64,000 nucleotides of DNA from Bathynomus jamesi (taxonomy: Eukaryota > Arthropoda > Malacostraca > Isopoda > Cirolanidae): the NCBI GenBank assembly GCA_023014485.1, contig JAJOZX010012074.1, positions 1 through 64,000 on the forward strand, read 5' to 3'. The translations under genes and the position numbers were made by a program. The notes beneath the pieces are model-generated. The model worked only from the letters and a program-made list of their open reading frames with translations, was not told where the DNA came from and made no database searches. Numbering within the stretch: position 1 is the first letter of the stretch; each line of letters opens with the position of its first letter. This document shows, in pieces, positions 53,879 through 64,000 of this stretch.

Positions 53879-56581
53879 AGTGTGTAGAAAATTTTCCGTG
53901 GCACCCGTTGCCATTGGTACCTCCTCGGTATGGGCCGCAAGGCCTTTTGAGGAGACTTCAACTGTCGCGGCATAAAGTGGGAAAACAGGACTGCCGATGC
54001 TGAAGGGAGGAGGCTAGTTGACTTTGCTGATGAGAACTTCCTCACCCAGTGGGTCAACGAGCCTACACGAGGCGAAAGCGTTCTAGACTTAGTATTCACG
54101 ACCGAAGACAACCTCGTCACTGGCCTCACCGTTGACGAATCGTTGGGCGGGAGTGATCACGGTATTATTAGGTTCCGTGTGTGCGTCCCTCGGTGAAGCG
54201 TAGTAACTCGAGAGGCAGTAAGCTCGATCTCCGGCGGGCGAACTTTGTTAGCCTCAGGGATAGCGTAGCAGAGATGGGGTTAGAGGTTGGCGGCGATGTT
54301 GAGGGAGTGTGGAGTGCATTCCGGGATGAGTTTATGTGCTGCAGTCTGCTGCCATACCCTCAAAACTGGTCACCCCTGCTTCAACGCAGCCTAAGTGGTT
54401 CAATCGTGGCATCGCTTCGGCTATCCGAAATAGGAAAGTAGTGTATAGGAGGGCGAAGGCCAATCGTTCCCACGAGAACACTGAAGCGTATGTCCGCCTG
54501 TGTAGGGAAGTGAAGGCGAAGGTTAGGCTAGCGAAACGTAACGAAGAACTACGGGTGGCAAGCCTCTGCAAGAGGAACCCTAAGGAGTTCTTCAGTTATG
54601 TTAATAGTAGAAAGCCTATTAGAAGCATGATAGGTCCTTTAAAGGACGGAAGCGGCGTTCTGCGGACCTCCGACGCGGACATCGCTAAGGTGCTTAATGA
54701 GTACTTTGCGGGAGTGTTCACCAGGGAGGATACCCGCGTCATCCCGAGCCAGCTGTGAGGCACGAAGGTGCTGACCTGGATAGTGTTAGATGTACCGCGA
54801 CAGTCGTTGCTCATAGAATAGACAAACTGAGCGCGTTTAAGGCTCCTGGGCCAGACCAGTTTCTCCCCAGTGTTTTGCGAGAAGTGCGCGACCAGGTGCT
54901 CCCCACCTGGCTACAGTCTTCAACAAATCGTTGGAGATGGGCCAGGTGCCTGGTGACTGGAGAGAGGCCAACGTGACCCCTATCTTTAAGAAAGGGGATC
55001 ACGAAAGTCCAGGGAACTATCGTCCTATTAGTCTCACTTCAGTTGTAGGTAATTATTAGAAGGATAATAGCTGATAGAATCGTTGACCATTTGGATTCCT
55101 ACAAGCTGCTTGGGGACTCCCAACATGGGTTTAGACGGCATAGGTCGTGTCTCACCAACTTGCTCGAGTTTTTCCACGTCATGTTGAGTGAGTACGATAA
55201 GAGTAGGGCGATTGATATACTTTATCTCGACTTTCAGAAAGCCTTTGATAAGGTACCTCACCGCCGGCTAATGGCGAAAGTGCGCGCGCTGGGTATCGGT
55301 GGGAAATAGGTTAGGTGGATTGAAACTGGCTGAGGAATAGGCGGCAGAGGGTGGTAATTAAAGGGGCTAGTTCGGGTTGGGCCTCGGTCACTAGTGGGTT
55401 CCTCAGGGTTCCGTTTTGGGGCCACTGTTGTTTACCATTTACATAAATGATATCGACGGTGGCATCGTCAGTCGGATCGCCAAATTCGCTGATGACACCA
55501 AGCTTGGGGCCAATGTTGGGACGCCCGAAGCGATCGAGGAACTGCGTGCGGACCTAGGTAGGATAGGAGAGTGGTCCGAAAAATGGCAAATGCCGTTTAA
55601 CTTGGGTAAATGCAAAGTGATGCACATTGGCTACGCCAATCCCAAGTCGGACTACTCGATGTTGGGCAGTAATATCGAGGTGACTGATTTAGAAAAGGAC
55701 TTGGGTGTGCTAATTAGCAGCGACCTTAAGTTTACGAAACAGTGTGTAGAGATGGAAAAGAAAGCCCAGAAACTATTGGGTTATATCAGGAGGCAATTTC
55801 AGTTTCGGAACAAGGAGATTGTGCTCTCACTGTACAATTCCCTTGTTCGGCCGTACCTGGAGTATGCTGTGCAGTTCTGGTCGCCCACCCTCAGGAAAGA
55901 TATTGAGAGGCTGGAGCGAGTGCAGGCGAGGGCCACAAAGTTGATCCCTTCCGTTAGGCATATGGGCTACAATCGACGGTTACGCGCCCTGAACTTGTTT
56001 TCGCTTGAAACTCGGAGGCTGCGCGGTCAACTGATCGAGGTTTTCAAGCTCTTACGAGGGTTCAACGATGTCGATTTTAGAAGTATGTTTAGTTTAAATG
56101 ATAACCCAACTCGCAACAATGGTTGGAAGTTGGATTTGAAACGGTTTAGGACTAGTGTGTGTGGGAATTACGTTACGTATAAGATCTGTGACACATGGAA
56201 CAGGTTACCTTCGGAAGTTGTGAACAGTTCCTCTGTGGATCAGTTCAAGAAAAGGTTAGACGAAATCTTGCACACTATTTGAGTGTGTAAAGACATTTAG
56301 GACCTAAATATAGAGCTATTTATATATTCTCCACTTTCCTGTAAAATTTCCTTGGCTACTTTTCCAGGGTCAAGGTATTTTCTTCAACCTTTTTCCGTAC
56401 CTGCCTCTGGCAGGGAGGGAGCGGAGGGTGGGGAGAGAGCCTTCTACTTTTCTATCCAGTTTTCTACTACTGCTAGCATAGTTGAAAGACAAAATTTTCC
56501 CTGGCACCCGTTGCCATTGGTACCTCCTCGGTATGGGCCGCAAGGCCTTTTGAGGTACTTCTTTTCCTTGTAACTCCTTGT

Positions 56582-56635
<54 letters not shown>
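53877..56635 (+). mobile_element. LINE-A copy 4, the most complete, with endonuclease part
   Basis: A 75 bp piece of LINE-A 3' UTR (53877-53952) without a tail is joined at TTTTGAGG to the inside of a LINE-A endonuclease domain. The copy then runs through linker and reverse transcriptase to the stop at 56280. It ends with a shortened LINE-C-type UTR (56285-56480), the LINE-A UTR and (CT)n (56585-56635). Confidence 0.85.
53951..56282 (+). pseudogene. LINE-A endonuclease-linker-reverse transcriptase, frame-broken
   Basis: 53951-54195: GDFNCRGIKWENRTADAEG to LGGSDHGIIRFRV, with the GDFN and SDH motifs of the APE-type endonuclease that nicks the target. Only its C-terminal half is present. 54336-54758: linker (QPKWFNRGIASAIRNRK, RKPIRSMIGPLKDGSGVLRT). 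54755-56282: reverse transcriptase. The frame breaks near 54900, 55050, 55305 and 55398. From 55416, 288 codons are open, with AKFADDTKLG and the complete C-terminus ending DEILHTI. The family is therefore an APE-type non-LTR retrotransposon (jockey/CR1-like). The reverse-transcriptase breaks are mostly single-base losses, so sequencing error is possible for some. Confidence 0.88.
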
Positions 56636-56637
<2 letters not shown>

Positions 56638-57650
56638 CAATCAATCGAGTTAGGGAAAGTTCCATCCGACTGGAAGTTAGCAAATGTAACACCAATCTTT
56701 AAAAAGGGTGATAGTGAAAATCCTTGTAATTACCGCCCGATCAGTTTAACATCAGTTGTCGGCAAACTGTTGGAATTCATCATTACAAAACGTATTGTGT
56801 ATCACCTTGAATCTAACAATCTAATTTTTTATTCTTAACATGGATTTAGGCGACATAGATCCTGCCTGACAAACCTGTTAGAGTTTTTCCATAATATGCA
56901 TACACTGTACGATGCAAGTAGGGCAATAAATATAGTGTATCTCGACTTTCAAAAAGCCTTTGACGGAGTCCCTCACGCGAGATTGATGGCTAAAGTCAAA
57001 GGACTAGGAATCACCGGGCTCGTTTCCAACTGGATTGAGGATTGGTTTAAAGATAGAAAGCAGAGAGTGGTAATAAATGGAGTGGCTTCGGAGTGGGCGC
57101 CCGTCACCATTGGTGTCCCACAGGGTTCCGTTCTGGGTCCTTTACTTTTTATCATCTATATTAACGATATAGACGTCGGGCTGCTAAGTACAATCTCCAA
57201 ATTTGCAAACGATACGAAATTAGGAAGTAGTGTCGGTTTTGGTCTCCATCCTTCAGGAAGGACATAGAAAGGCTAGAAAGAGTACAAGCAAGGGCTACAA
57301 AATTGATCCCTTCAATGAGAATGCAAAGCTACCAACGGAGATTGGAGCGCCTAAATCTGTTTACCTTAGAGACGAGGAGGTTGCGGGGTCAGCTTATTCA
57401 AGTCTTCAAGATGCTCAATGGAATAGACAGGGTTGATTACAAAAACTTATTCTCACTTAATGCCAATCCGACAAGAAATAATGGGTTTAAACTGGAACTA
57501 AAGACATTTAGGACCTCTGTCTGCGGGAATTTCTTTTCCTATAAAATAGTTAATATCTGGAACCAACTTCCCTCAAAGGTTGTTTCCAGTCAAAGTGTAA
57601 ATGTGTTTAAAAATAGGCTAGACAAAGTACTGAATACTCTCACAGTTTAA
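56636..57650 (+). pseudogene. LINE-C reverse transcriptase, inactive
   Basis: Contains KKGDSENPCNYRPISLTSVV, a stop just before [46 protein letters not shown], and then [14 protein letters not shown], where the catalytic FADD reads FAND (one Asp lost). Directly after this, sequence of roughly 130 codons is deleted, and the ORF resumes in another frame at [20 protein letters not shown], ending KNRLDKVLNTLTV at 57650. Three independent lesions make it dead. Confidence 0.88.
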
Positions 57651-57968
57651 GACTAAAACATAAGAAAACTCTGCAGGAGTTCGCTTGCACGGTGTCTCTG
57701 TGAGCATGCTAAATATAGAGCTATTTTTATATTCTCCACTTTCCTGTAAAATTTCTTTAGCTACTTTTCTAGGGTCAAGGTATTTTCTTCAACCTTTTTC
57801 CGTACCTGCCTCTGACAGGAAGGGAGCGGAGGGTGGGGAGAGAGCCTTCTACTTTTCTATCCAGTTTTCTACTACTGCTAGAATAGTTAAAAGAAATATA
57901 AACTTGTTTAATAACAGGAACCTCCCAGAGTGGACCGGAAGGTCTTTGAGGCTTCCTCTTGTCCTTGT

Positions 57969-58008
<40 letters not shown>
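56636..58008 (+). mobile_element. LINE-C copy, 5'-truncated and internally deleted
   Basis: Begins at the end of (CT)n with KQSIELGKVPSDWKLANVTP. It ends with a UTR like that attached to LINE-A copies 3 and 4, then AGAGTGGACCGGAAGGTC, CCTTGTAA and (CT)n(TA)n at 57969-58022. Related to LINE-A (clearly the same clade) but a separate subfamily. Confidence 0.85.
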
Positions 58009-58023
<15 letters not shown>

Positions 58024-59337
58024 AATTTCAATTAATTTTTAATTTAATTATTTAACTGGTTCTTTTAGAGCTAAAGTACTCTGTTCGAGAATGAGGCGTA
58101 TTAGGCGATTTGTAAGGTCAAAGTTTCGCGCTATTCACGATGAAAGTTTCGAAAGACGCACGTTACAAAAATATATTCTTTCGGAGAGAAACGTAGGTAG
58201 TTCCTCAGGAGGAAAGGGTCTCAGAATTTGTCAAAACTAGTAGTAGGAGAGGAGCTGCTATACTCTATTTATAATCGAAAAAACTCCCGGTTTGTTAGTT
58301 AAATAATACTCAAACAAACGGTTTACTTTTTGTTTTGCATGTCCTGTAACACACTCCCATGAACGGTGTATTGTGCCCCATCGAACCCTTTCTGGTCGAT
58401 GCACTCTCTAACTTCAGTCTGGGAAGGTAGCGCTTGTGATACCCACTTCGCAAATAAGTGTGTGTGTGTGTTTTACAAGGATCAAAAACCCTACGGGCCT
58501 TGCGACTCGTATCGAGTTGATTTTCTTACTGTTAATACACTCGCGCATTTAAAGAGAAGACAAGATAGAAAATCAAGGTGGTATCTCCCCGTCAGCCTCT
58601 CAAGGGCAGGCTTCGAAATTAATTAAGGAAGAAGAAAACGTTGCACAGCAAATATAAATGTTGAAAGGAAATTTTACACTAAAGTGTAAAATAGTAAAAG
58701 TCAGGCAGAGAAGATCACTTCAATATAAACATTAAAACCAATGTGTTTCAGACTTTATCGAGAGTATTTTTAACCATATCTGTGGAGTACTATTTACTAT
58801 CTCAAGCGGCAATTTATTGAGCGTGTTTACTATTTCGTTTGAAGAGAAATTAGCGTAAATATTGGGTTTGTATCTTTTGGATTCTACCGTGTAGCCGCTA
58901 TTTCGCAATGGCGTTCATTGTCAAAAGGTTTGTCATATGAAAATGTGAATAAGCTCGCCTCGAAGTCTGCTTTTTACCAGGAAAAATAAGTTTTAAATCT
59001 GCTAAATTGTAACCACTAAGATGTTTCAGCCCCTTGGCAGTACTGTATTTCTAAACTTTCTCGCATCCTCCTCCTGTCCTTTTCATTTTATGAGAGAGGG
59101 GCATTGAAGTCGCGGAAGTGGTGTCAAATGATGTCCGTTACTCAATTTGTTCAACTGTACAACAAAAATTTGTTTTTGCTTGTTCTTTCTATAAATATTG
59201 CTGTATTAAGTAAAACTGTAATAAAACACTTGAAATTGAGGAGGAACAAAACGCTTGAAAAGTACTAAGTACTAAGTACGTTAGATTAACGAGATTAACA
59301 CAACCTTAAAGCCGAAGATGTCTCAAATTTAATTCAT
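58009..59337. other. Non-coding, downstream of the LINE cluster
   Basis: AT-rich. (GT)n near 58459-58470. An 86-codon frame at 58366 has no recognisable feature. No gene supported. Confidence 0.5.
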
Positions 59338-59358
59338 TATATATATATATATATATAT

Positions 59359-59393
<35 letters not shown>

Positions 59394-59394
59394 A

Positions 59395-59438
<44 letters not shown>
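59338..59438. repeat. (AT)n microsatellite at a LINE-B 5' junction
   Basis: About 100 bp of alternating AT with a few slips. The LINE-B copy starts immediately after it. Confidence 0.95.
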
Positions 59439-59441
<3 letters not shown>

Positions 59442-60884
59442 GAGGAGATCGATCCGAGGCCAAAAACTATAGGCCAGTGTCGCTTACATCTCATCTCACC
59501 AAAATATTTGAAAGAATTGTTAGACAGAAAATCTATGACTTTTTGGAAACTCAGAAAAAATTCAATGATAACCAACACGGGTTTCGGTCAGGCAGATCAT
59601 GCCTGTCACAACTAATGGAACACTACAACAACATTATTGATTCACTTGAAAGTAATGAAAACTATGATGTAATATACACAGACTTTGCTAAAGCGTTCGA
59701 CAAGTGTGACCATGGAATCATAATACATAAACTGAAATATATGGGAATAACAGGAAAAGTAGGGAAATGGATATATAATTTCCTTCGTGAGCGGAGGAAG
59801 TCGTTACAGTATAAGGAGTATCTTCATCAGAATCAGAGGTCCTCAGCTCAGTACCACAAGGAACGGTATTAGCTCCACTACTCTTCATAATCATGCTAAC
59901 TGACATAGATGAGGACGTTACCAGAGACAGCACAGTAACATCCTTTGCAGATGACACAAAGATCAGTAGAAAAATACGAAAACCAGAAGACATAGGATCT
60001 CTACAAACCGACATAAACAAAATTTACAAGTGGACGGAAGACAACAATATGAAGTTTAACACCGAGAAATTTCAGCTATTACGGTACGGAAAAGAGAAGA
60101 CCTAAAGTCCATGGAATATTATACCCCAAATGGACAGGAAGTCCAGAGAAATTCCAGAGCAAAAGATTTAGGGGTTGTAATGACAGATGATGCGAAATTT
60201 GAAACACAAAATAAGATAGCAGTAAACAGAGCAAAGAGAATAACGGGTCTGATATTGAGAACTTTTAAACGAAGGGATAGGAATGTAATGATCCCCCTAC
60301 TGAAAACCCTGATAATACCCAAACTGGAATACTGCTCGGTCCTAACATCCCCATATAAAAAAGAAGACATTAGACAGCTGGAGGGGATTCAAAGAAGTTT
60401 CACAGCCAAGATCAATGGGTGCAAAGAACTAAATTACTGGGAAAGGTTACGAGAACTAAACCTATATTCACTGGAAAGGAGAAGAGAGAGATACACCATT
60501 ATTTACACTTGGAAAATAATGGAGAAACTAGTCCCTAATCTTACTCTGAATCCCATAACTCCCCAAACAACGGTGGAAGGTAGAAACGGTAGACTGTGTC
60601 GTATTCCCAAATTGAAGGCGAGACAGGGAACATCCTTAACCCTGAAAGAAAATAGTTTTGTAGTGAGAGGACCAAAACTATTTAATCAGCTGCCCAAAGA
60701 CCTAAGAAACACGAAGGGAGTTGCAGTGGAAATCTTCAAAAGAAGACTTGACGCCTGGCTCAGAACAATCCCCGATGAGCCGGGCGTACCTGGCTATGTG
60801 AGGTGGAGAGCGCAAGAATCCAACTCACTACTTCACCAGGCCAACTCGAGAGGAGGGGCGACACGCTTGACCTTCGCGAAATGA
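59439..60884 (+). pseudogene. LINE-B reverse transcriptase, two frame breaks
   Basis: 59477-59800: SLTSHLTKIFERIVRQ, HGFRSGRSCLSQLMEHYNNI, YTDFAKAFDKCDHGI. The frame breaks in FLRERR-QVV.. near 59805. 59850-60105: PQGTVLAPLL.., TSFADDTKISRKI (FADD at about 59946), WTEDNNMKFNTEKFQLLRYG. After a break near 60100, 257 codons are open: RAKDLGVVMTDDAKFETQNK, YCSVLTSPYKKEDIRQLEGI, FVVRGPKLFNQLPKDLRNTK, ending at 60884. Only two small frame changes affect the reverse-transcriptase domain, but the 5' part is missing. Confidence 0.88.
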
Positions 60885-60928
60885 GAAATCATCACGTGGA
60901 ACCTTTGTAAGGTTGTAAGGTAAGGTAA
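59439..60928 (+). mobile_element. LINE-B copy 2, 5'-truncated
   Basis: Starts in (AT)n with KGGDRSEAKNYRPVSLTSHL and ends with the UTR (CTCGAGAGGAGGGGCGACAC..) and a (GGTAA)n run at 60905-60930, directly into (TA)n. It is the best preserved LINE-B copy here and serves as the reference for the family. Confidence 0.9.
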
Positions 60929-60930
60929 GG

Positions 60931-60997
<67 letters not shown>

Positions 60998-61120
60998 ATA
61001 TTTTGCACACAGACCGTGCATGGAACCAGGAACTCTTCTGAGAAAATTAAATCCACTATAGTCCGAGTAAGTAATGGTAAATGACAAACACTATAGGTTT
61101 TTCATTTTCATAATGTTAGC
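60931..61120. repeat. (TA)n and a diverged MITE core
   Basis: (TA)n at 60931-61001. At 61008-61085 a segment (CACTATAGTCCGAGTAAGTA..) matches, in reverse, the core of the MITE at 23953-24096. It is partial and diverged. Confidence 0.6.
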
Positions 61121-61299
61121 CCGACATGGGCAACAGGTCACTCGGAATGAGGCCCCAAAATATAGGTTCTCTCACCAGCTATCTGCAAGGCAGATAGGAT
61201 CCAGCTTTGGGACAGGATGTAGGGTTTAAAGCAGCTTAGACCCACTATCTTATGTCCTCTTCACTCCTACGTGGAGCATAGGGCGTCAACTGTGCTTCG

Positions 61300-63292
61300 T
61301 CATCGGGTACGGTTGGCTGTTTGGGCTTTAATTTCTGGCCAGGTTCTTCCATTTCTCTTAGTTTCCATCAGTAAGGATCTCCTCCAAGTCATCACTGGTC
61401 TACCCTTCTTCCTTCTTCCTTGCGGATTCCATTCCAAAGCCATCTTAGCTATTTCTCCCTCTTCTCTCCTCAAAGCATGTCCAACCCATCTCCACTTCCT
61501 TCTCCTAATTTGCTCTTCTATCCTTTCCTGATTTGGGATCTGCCATTTCATTTGAAATTCTATCTGGTCATCTAATTCCCACAATCCTTCTCAGACACCT
61601 ATTCACAAACACTTGCACCTTCTTTGTCAGTTCTTTTGTTACCTTCCATGATTCACTACCATACAGGGCGACTGATTTAACATTACTGTTAAATATTCTT
61701 ATTTTAATTCTCCTCGACAATTGGTTTGATCTCCATACTGGGTTTAGCAGCGCAAAAGCACCTGCAGCCTTAGTCAACCTTCTTCTAACATCCTCCTCCG
61801 CTCCTCCATCCTTTGCCACGACACTACCCAAGTAGTCAAACTCGTCAACCTCTCCCAGCTCAACCTCCCCAACTCTGAAGGCTCCATCTCTGCCATTTAA
61901 TCTCATTGTCTTAGTTTTTCCTTTATTAATTTCTAATCCTAACTTTCTTCCCTTTCTTCCCTTTCTTCCCTTTCTTCCCTTTCTTCCCTTTCTTCCCTTT
62001 CTTCTCTTTCTTCCCTCTCTTCCCTCTCTTCCCTCTCTTCCCTTTCTTCCCTTTCTTCCCTTTCTTCCCTTTCTTCTCTTTCTTCCCTCTCTTCCCTCTC
62101 TTCCCTCTCTTCCCTTTCTTCCCTTTCTTCCCTCTCTTCCCAGATCCTCCAGCTTCGCTACCATATCCTCACGCCTCTGTGACAAAAGGCACAAATCGTC
62201 GGCATAGTGCAAGTCCTCCAAAACATCCAGCAATCCCAACCCATACCCCTCCTACCTCCCTCAACCACTCTCCTCATTACAGTATCTAGCATTAACAAAA
62301 ATATCACTGGTGACAACAGACAACCCTGTCTCACTCTTTTTGTCACCTCAAAAGGCCCTGTAAACTTCCCATTATGTCCCACTCTACAAGAAAATTCTCC
62401 GTATGATTCCTTAACGATATTAATAATAATCTCCGGTATTCCATAGTTTTCCATCACTGTCCACATACAGCTTCTATCCACACTATCAAAAGCTTTCTCA
62501 AAGTCTACAAACACCAAATACAGGCTGGACTGCCATTCCAAGCTTTGCTCCACAATAATTCTCATTATATTGATCTGATCGGCACAGGATCGGGTCTCTA
62601 AATCCTGCCTGTTCCCTTCTTAGCCTAGCATCCACCCCTCTCCTTATTCTTTCCAAAATAATGAGAGTCAACACCTTACTAGGTATAGACAACAGTGTGA
62701 TTCCCCTCCAGTTGTCACATTGCGAGAGATCTCCTTTCTTTGGTATTTTCACCAGCAAACCCTCTCTCCATTCCTTGGGAAACTTCTCGGTTTTCCATAT
62801 TATACCGAAGAGTCCATGTAATTCGTCTGTCATCATCCCTGGTCCATCTTCAACAGTTCTGCCTCTACACCATCCATCCCTGGCGCCTTTGCTCCTTTTA
62901 ACTTCTTGATAGCCTTCCGGATTTCAACCTTACTTGGTGGTCTAACATCTATGTTCAGCTCCTGGTTCCCTCTCGCCTCTTCTTGAATTAACTCCTCGGG
63001 TCTATTTCTTTTCAAAACTTCTCTAAAAATGCTCTTTCCACCTTTCCAATTGTTGCATTTCCGCAGTCAATATAGTTCCATTCTTTGATTTTACTGTCTT
63101 GTCTCTCTATAATTTCTCCCTGTCAGTGTTTTCGTTATCTTGTATAATTCCTTCATATCTCCTCTCCGTGCTGCTGCTGTCTCTGCCTGTTGCGCCATCT
63201 CGTTCACAAATTGTCTCATCGTTTCTGGCCCTTCTTTTGACCTCTCGATTCAGTTGTTCCCAATTTTCCCCCAACTCCATCCTGTTTATCAC
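61300..63292 (-). pseudogene. RTE-type reverse transcriptase, frame-broken, with RKG minisatellite
   Basis: Order on the - strand: KKLKGAKAPGMDGVEAELLK (63015-62833); WREGLLVKIPKKGDLSQCDN and GITLLSIPSKVLT; EQAGFRDPILCRSDQ (the usual GFR block, frame-shifted); YLVFVDFEKAFDSVDRSCMW (first catalytic Asp); VRQGCLLSPVIFLL; then, in another frame, EDLHYADDLCLLSQRRED with catalytic YADD (about 62200). Straight after come the repeats, then KLGLEINKGKTKTMRLNGRD, EFDYLGSVVAKDGG, VALYGSESWKV, and a C-terminal RRRKWRWVGHALRREEG-type block. WRGITLLS and WVGHALRR are typical of RTE-like LINEs. At least three frame breaks. Confidence 0.85.
61945..62142. repeat. 9 bp minisatellite (CTTCCCTTT)n inside the RTE ORF
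   Basis: About 22 copies of a 9 bp pyrimidine-rich unit with variants (CTTCCCTCT, CTTCTCTTT). In the - frame they encode RKG, REG and RKR triplets, keeping the frame open. The same REGRK motif occurs once in ordinary relatives. Confidence 0.93.
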
Positions 63293-63312
63293 GTCTTCAC
63301 ATCTGTTCCTTC

Positions 63313-64000
63313 TAGGGTTGCACCGATTAATCGGTTGACAATCGGTAATCGGCCATTTGCCGATTAATCGGCATCGGCTTTTTTTTGCCGATTAATCGGT
63401 TTTCATACTCGGTCATCTTTGTTTATTACATTACAGAAATTGCATCCCTGGTTTAAGAATTTCAGTTATCCTAGACATGGAATGAACTTAAATAATATTT
63501 TGCTTGTTTTTTATTAAATATTTTCTACCAATTTGCATTGTTTGGAGAATAATAGGCAGAGTATTATTGAATTAATTTACTCCATTATCACTCCATTTAT
63601 TAAAACAAAAAAATTATTGTACCTTACTGAACAAAAGAATCCATTTAAGCTTTCCTGTTGCAAAACAAAAGTGGCCTTAACCTACTCTCTAACGATAAAC
63701 AAAATTTGAGATGGAAACATTGCATTGGGTGCATTTGCAAATAATTTTGTTATTTTTATCTACTTTAAAGTATTTCCATGCAATGCTTGGAGCCATAAGG
63801 GCTTTGTTATTTAAATTTGTAACAAAAATATAAAATTTCTTGGCAACTTTCATTAAAATGCTTAATTTAATCTGTAAAAGAAATTAAAGAATTAGAATAT
63901 GTAAATAGTTCTAAAAATATTAGATTAATATTAGATAAAAAAATATTAGATATTAGGCCTACGTTTTAGGCCGATTAATCGGTAATCGGCTAATTTGCTT
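63313..64000. mobile_element. hAT element end, runs off the window
   Basis: Begins TAGGGTTGCACCGATTAATC inside the RTE-like LINE, followed by subterminal repeats of CCGATTAATCGG (63330-63400). TAGGGNTGCACCGAT ends are typical of hAT. The same CCGATTAATCGGTAATCGGC pattern returns at 63971-63990, so the other end may be near, which would make it a short non-autonomous element. No coding frame is seen between them. Confidence 0.75.

Larger units (their letters stand above)
61121..63312 (-). mobile_element. RTE-like LINE, 5' side cut by a hAT element
   Basis: A different LINE clade from A, B and C. Reading on the - strand, the 5' side stops at 63312, where a hAT end begins, and probably continues beyond that element outside the window. 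The 3' region (61121-61290) is unique UTR. Confidence 0.8.

Noticed and set aside
58366..58626. 86-codon frame
   Set aside because: No domain, unusual composition or transcript signal. Includes a (GT)n-derived Cys/Val run.
50590..64000. Further RSK exons
   Set aside because: I looked for the expected RDRVRTKMERDIL-like continuation and later kinase motifs on the + strand and saw none. All coding-like signal there is LINE-derived.

Overview
This is animal nuclear DNA, very rich in repeats and probably from a decapod crustacean. I infer the group from three things: very dense (AT)n, (CT)n and (GT)n microsatellites, many tRNA-derived SINEs, and jockey/CR1-like LINEs of the kind common in crab and shrimp genomes. 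The exact species cannot be read from the sequence. No bacterial or phage genes were seen.

Host coding content is sparse. The only gene recognised with confidence is a p90 ribosomal S6 kinase (RSK) gene on the + strand. Two exons (42927-43055 and 50508-50589) encode the start of its N-terminal kinase domain and split the glycine-rich loop. The intron between them (about 7.45 kb) has been filled by a hAT transposon, a TIR element carrying a LINE, a 5S-rRNA-headed SINE, a tRNA-headed SINE and long (TA)n tracts. Upstream lie two unidentified coding candidates: an intronless 347-codon ORF with a poly(A) signal (37287-38330), and a GC-rich exon-like segment ending in a consensus splice donor (about 14276-15195). 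Both could end in phase 0, which would be compatible with RSK exon 42927, but nothing else links them to RSK.

Layout. 1-2.4 kb: AT-rich, featureless. 2.4-4.0 kb: palindromic array of tRNA-like units. 4.3-6.0 kb: dead Tc1-like element with a small hAT MITE inside it. 6.7-9.6 kb: two dimeric SINEs and a dead DD34D mariner. 11-13.6 kb: MITE, SINEs and a tRNA-like palindrome. 14.2-15.2 kb: GC-rich exon candidate. 17-20.6 kb: LINE-A copies joined through (CT)n tracts, then LINE-B. 21.1-24.1 kb: internally deleted mariner-like element, second tRNA-like array and a MITE. 28.4-29.3 kb: perfect 17 x 30 bp minisatellite in a TIR element. 29.3-34.1 kb: three Tc1/mariner elements and a MITE; the last is nearly intact, with DD41D spacing and one premature TAG. 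37-39.3 kb: orphan ORF and a mariner-derived MITE. 40.4-42.3 kb: LINE relics and a SINE. 42.9-50.6 kb: RSK exons and their invaded intron. 51.6-58.0 kb: LINE-A and LINE-C copies chained by microsatellites. 59.4-61 kb: LINE-B. 61.1-63.3 kb: RTE-like LINE on the - strand, interrupted by a hAT element that runs off the window.

The strongest patterns are: 5'-truncated LINE-A copies that begin at and end in simple repeats, mostly (CT)n; SINE families with different promoter heads (tRNA and 5S) sharing one downstream core; three tRNA-like loci all arranged as inverted repeats bordered by (AT)n; a 30 bp minisatellite open in four of six frames; and nested insertions with clean 8 bp target duplications that give a relative order of events. 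I see no new enzymatic or defence system that I could support.
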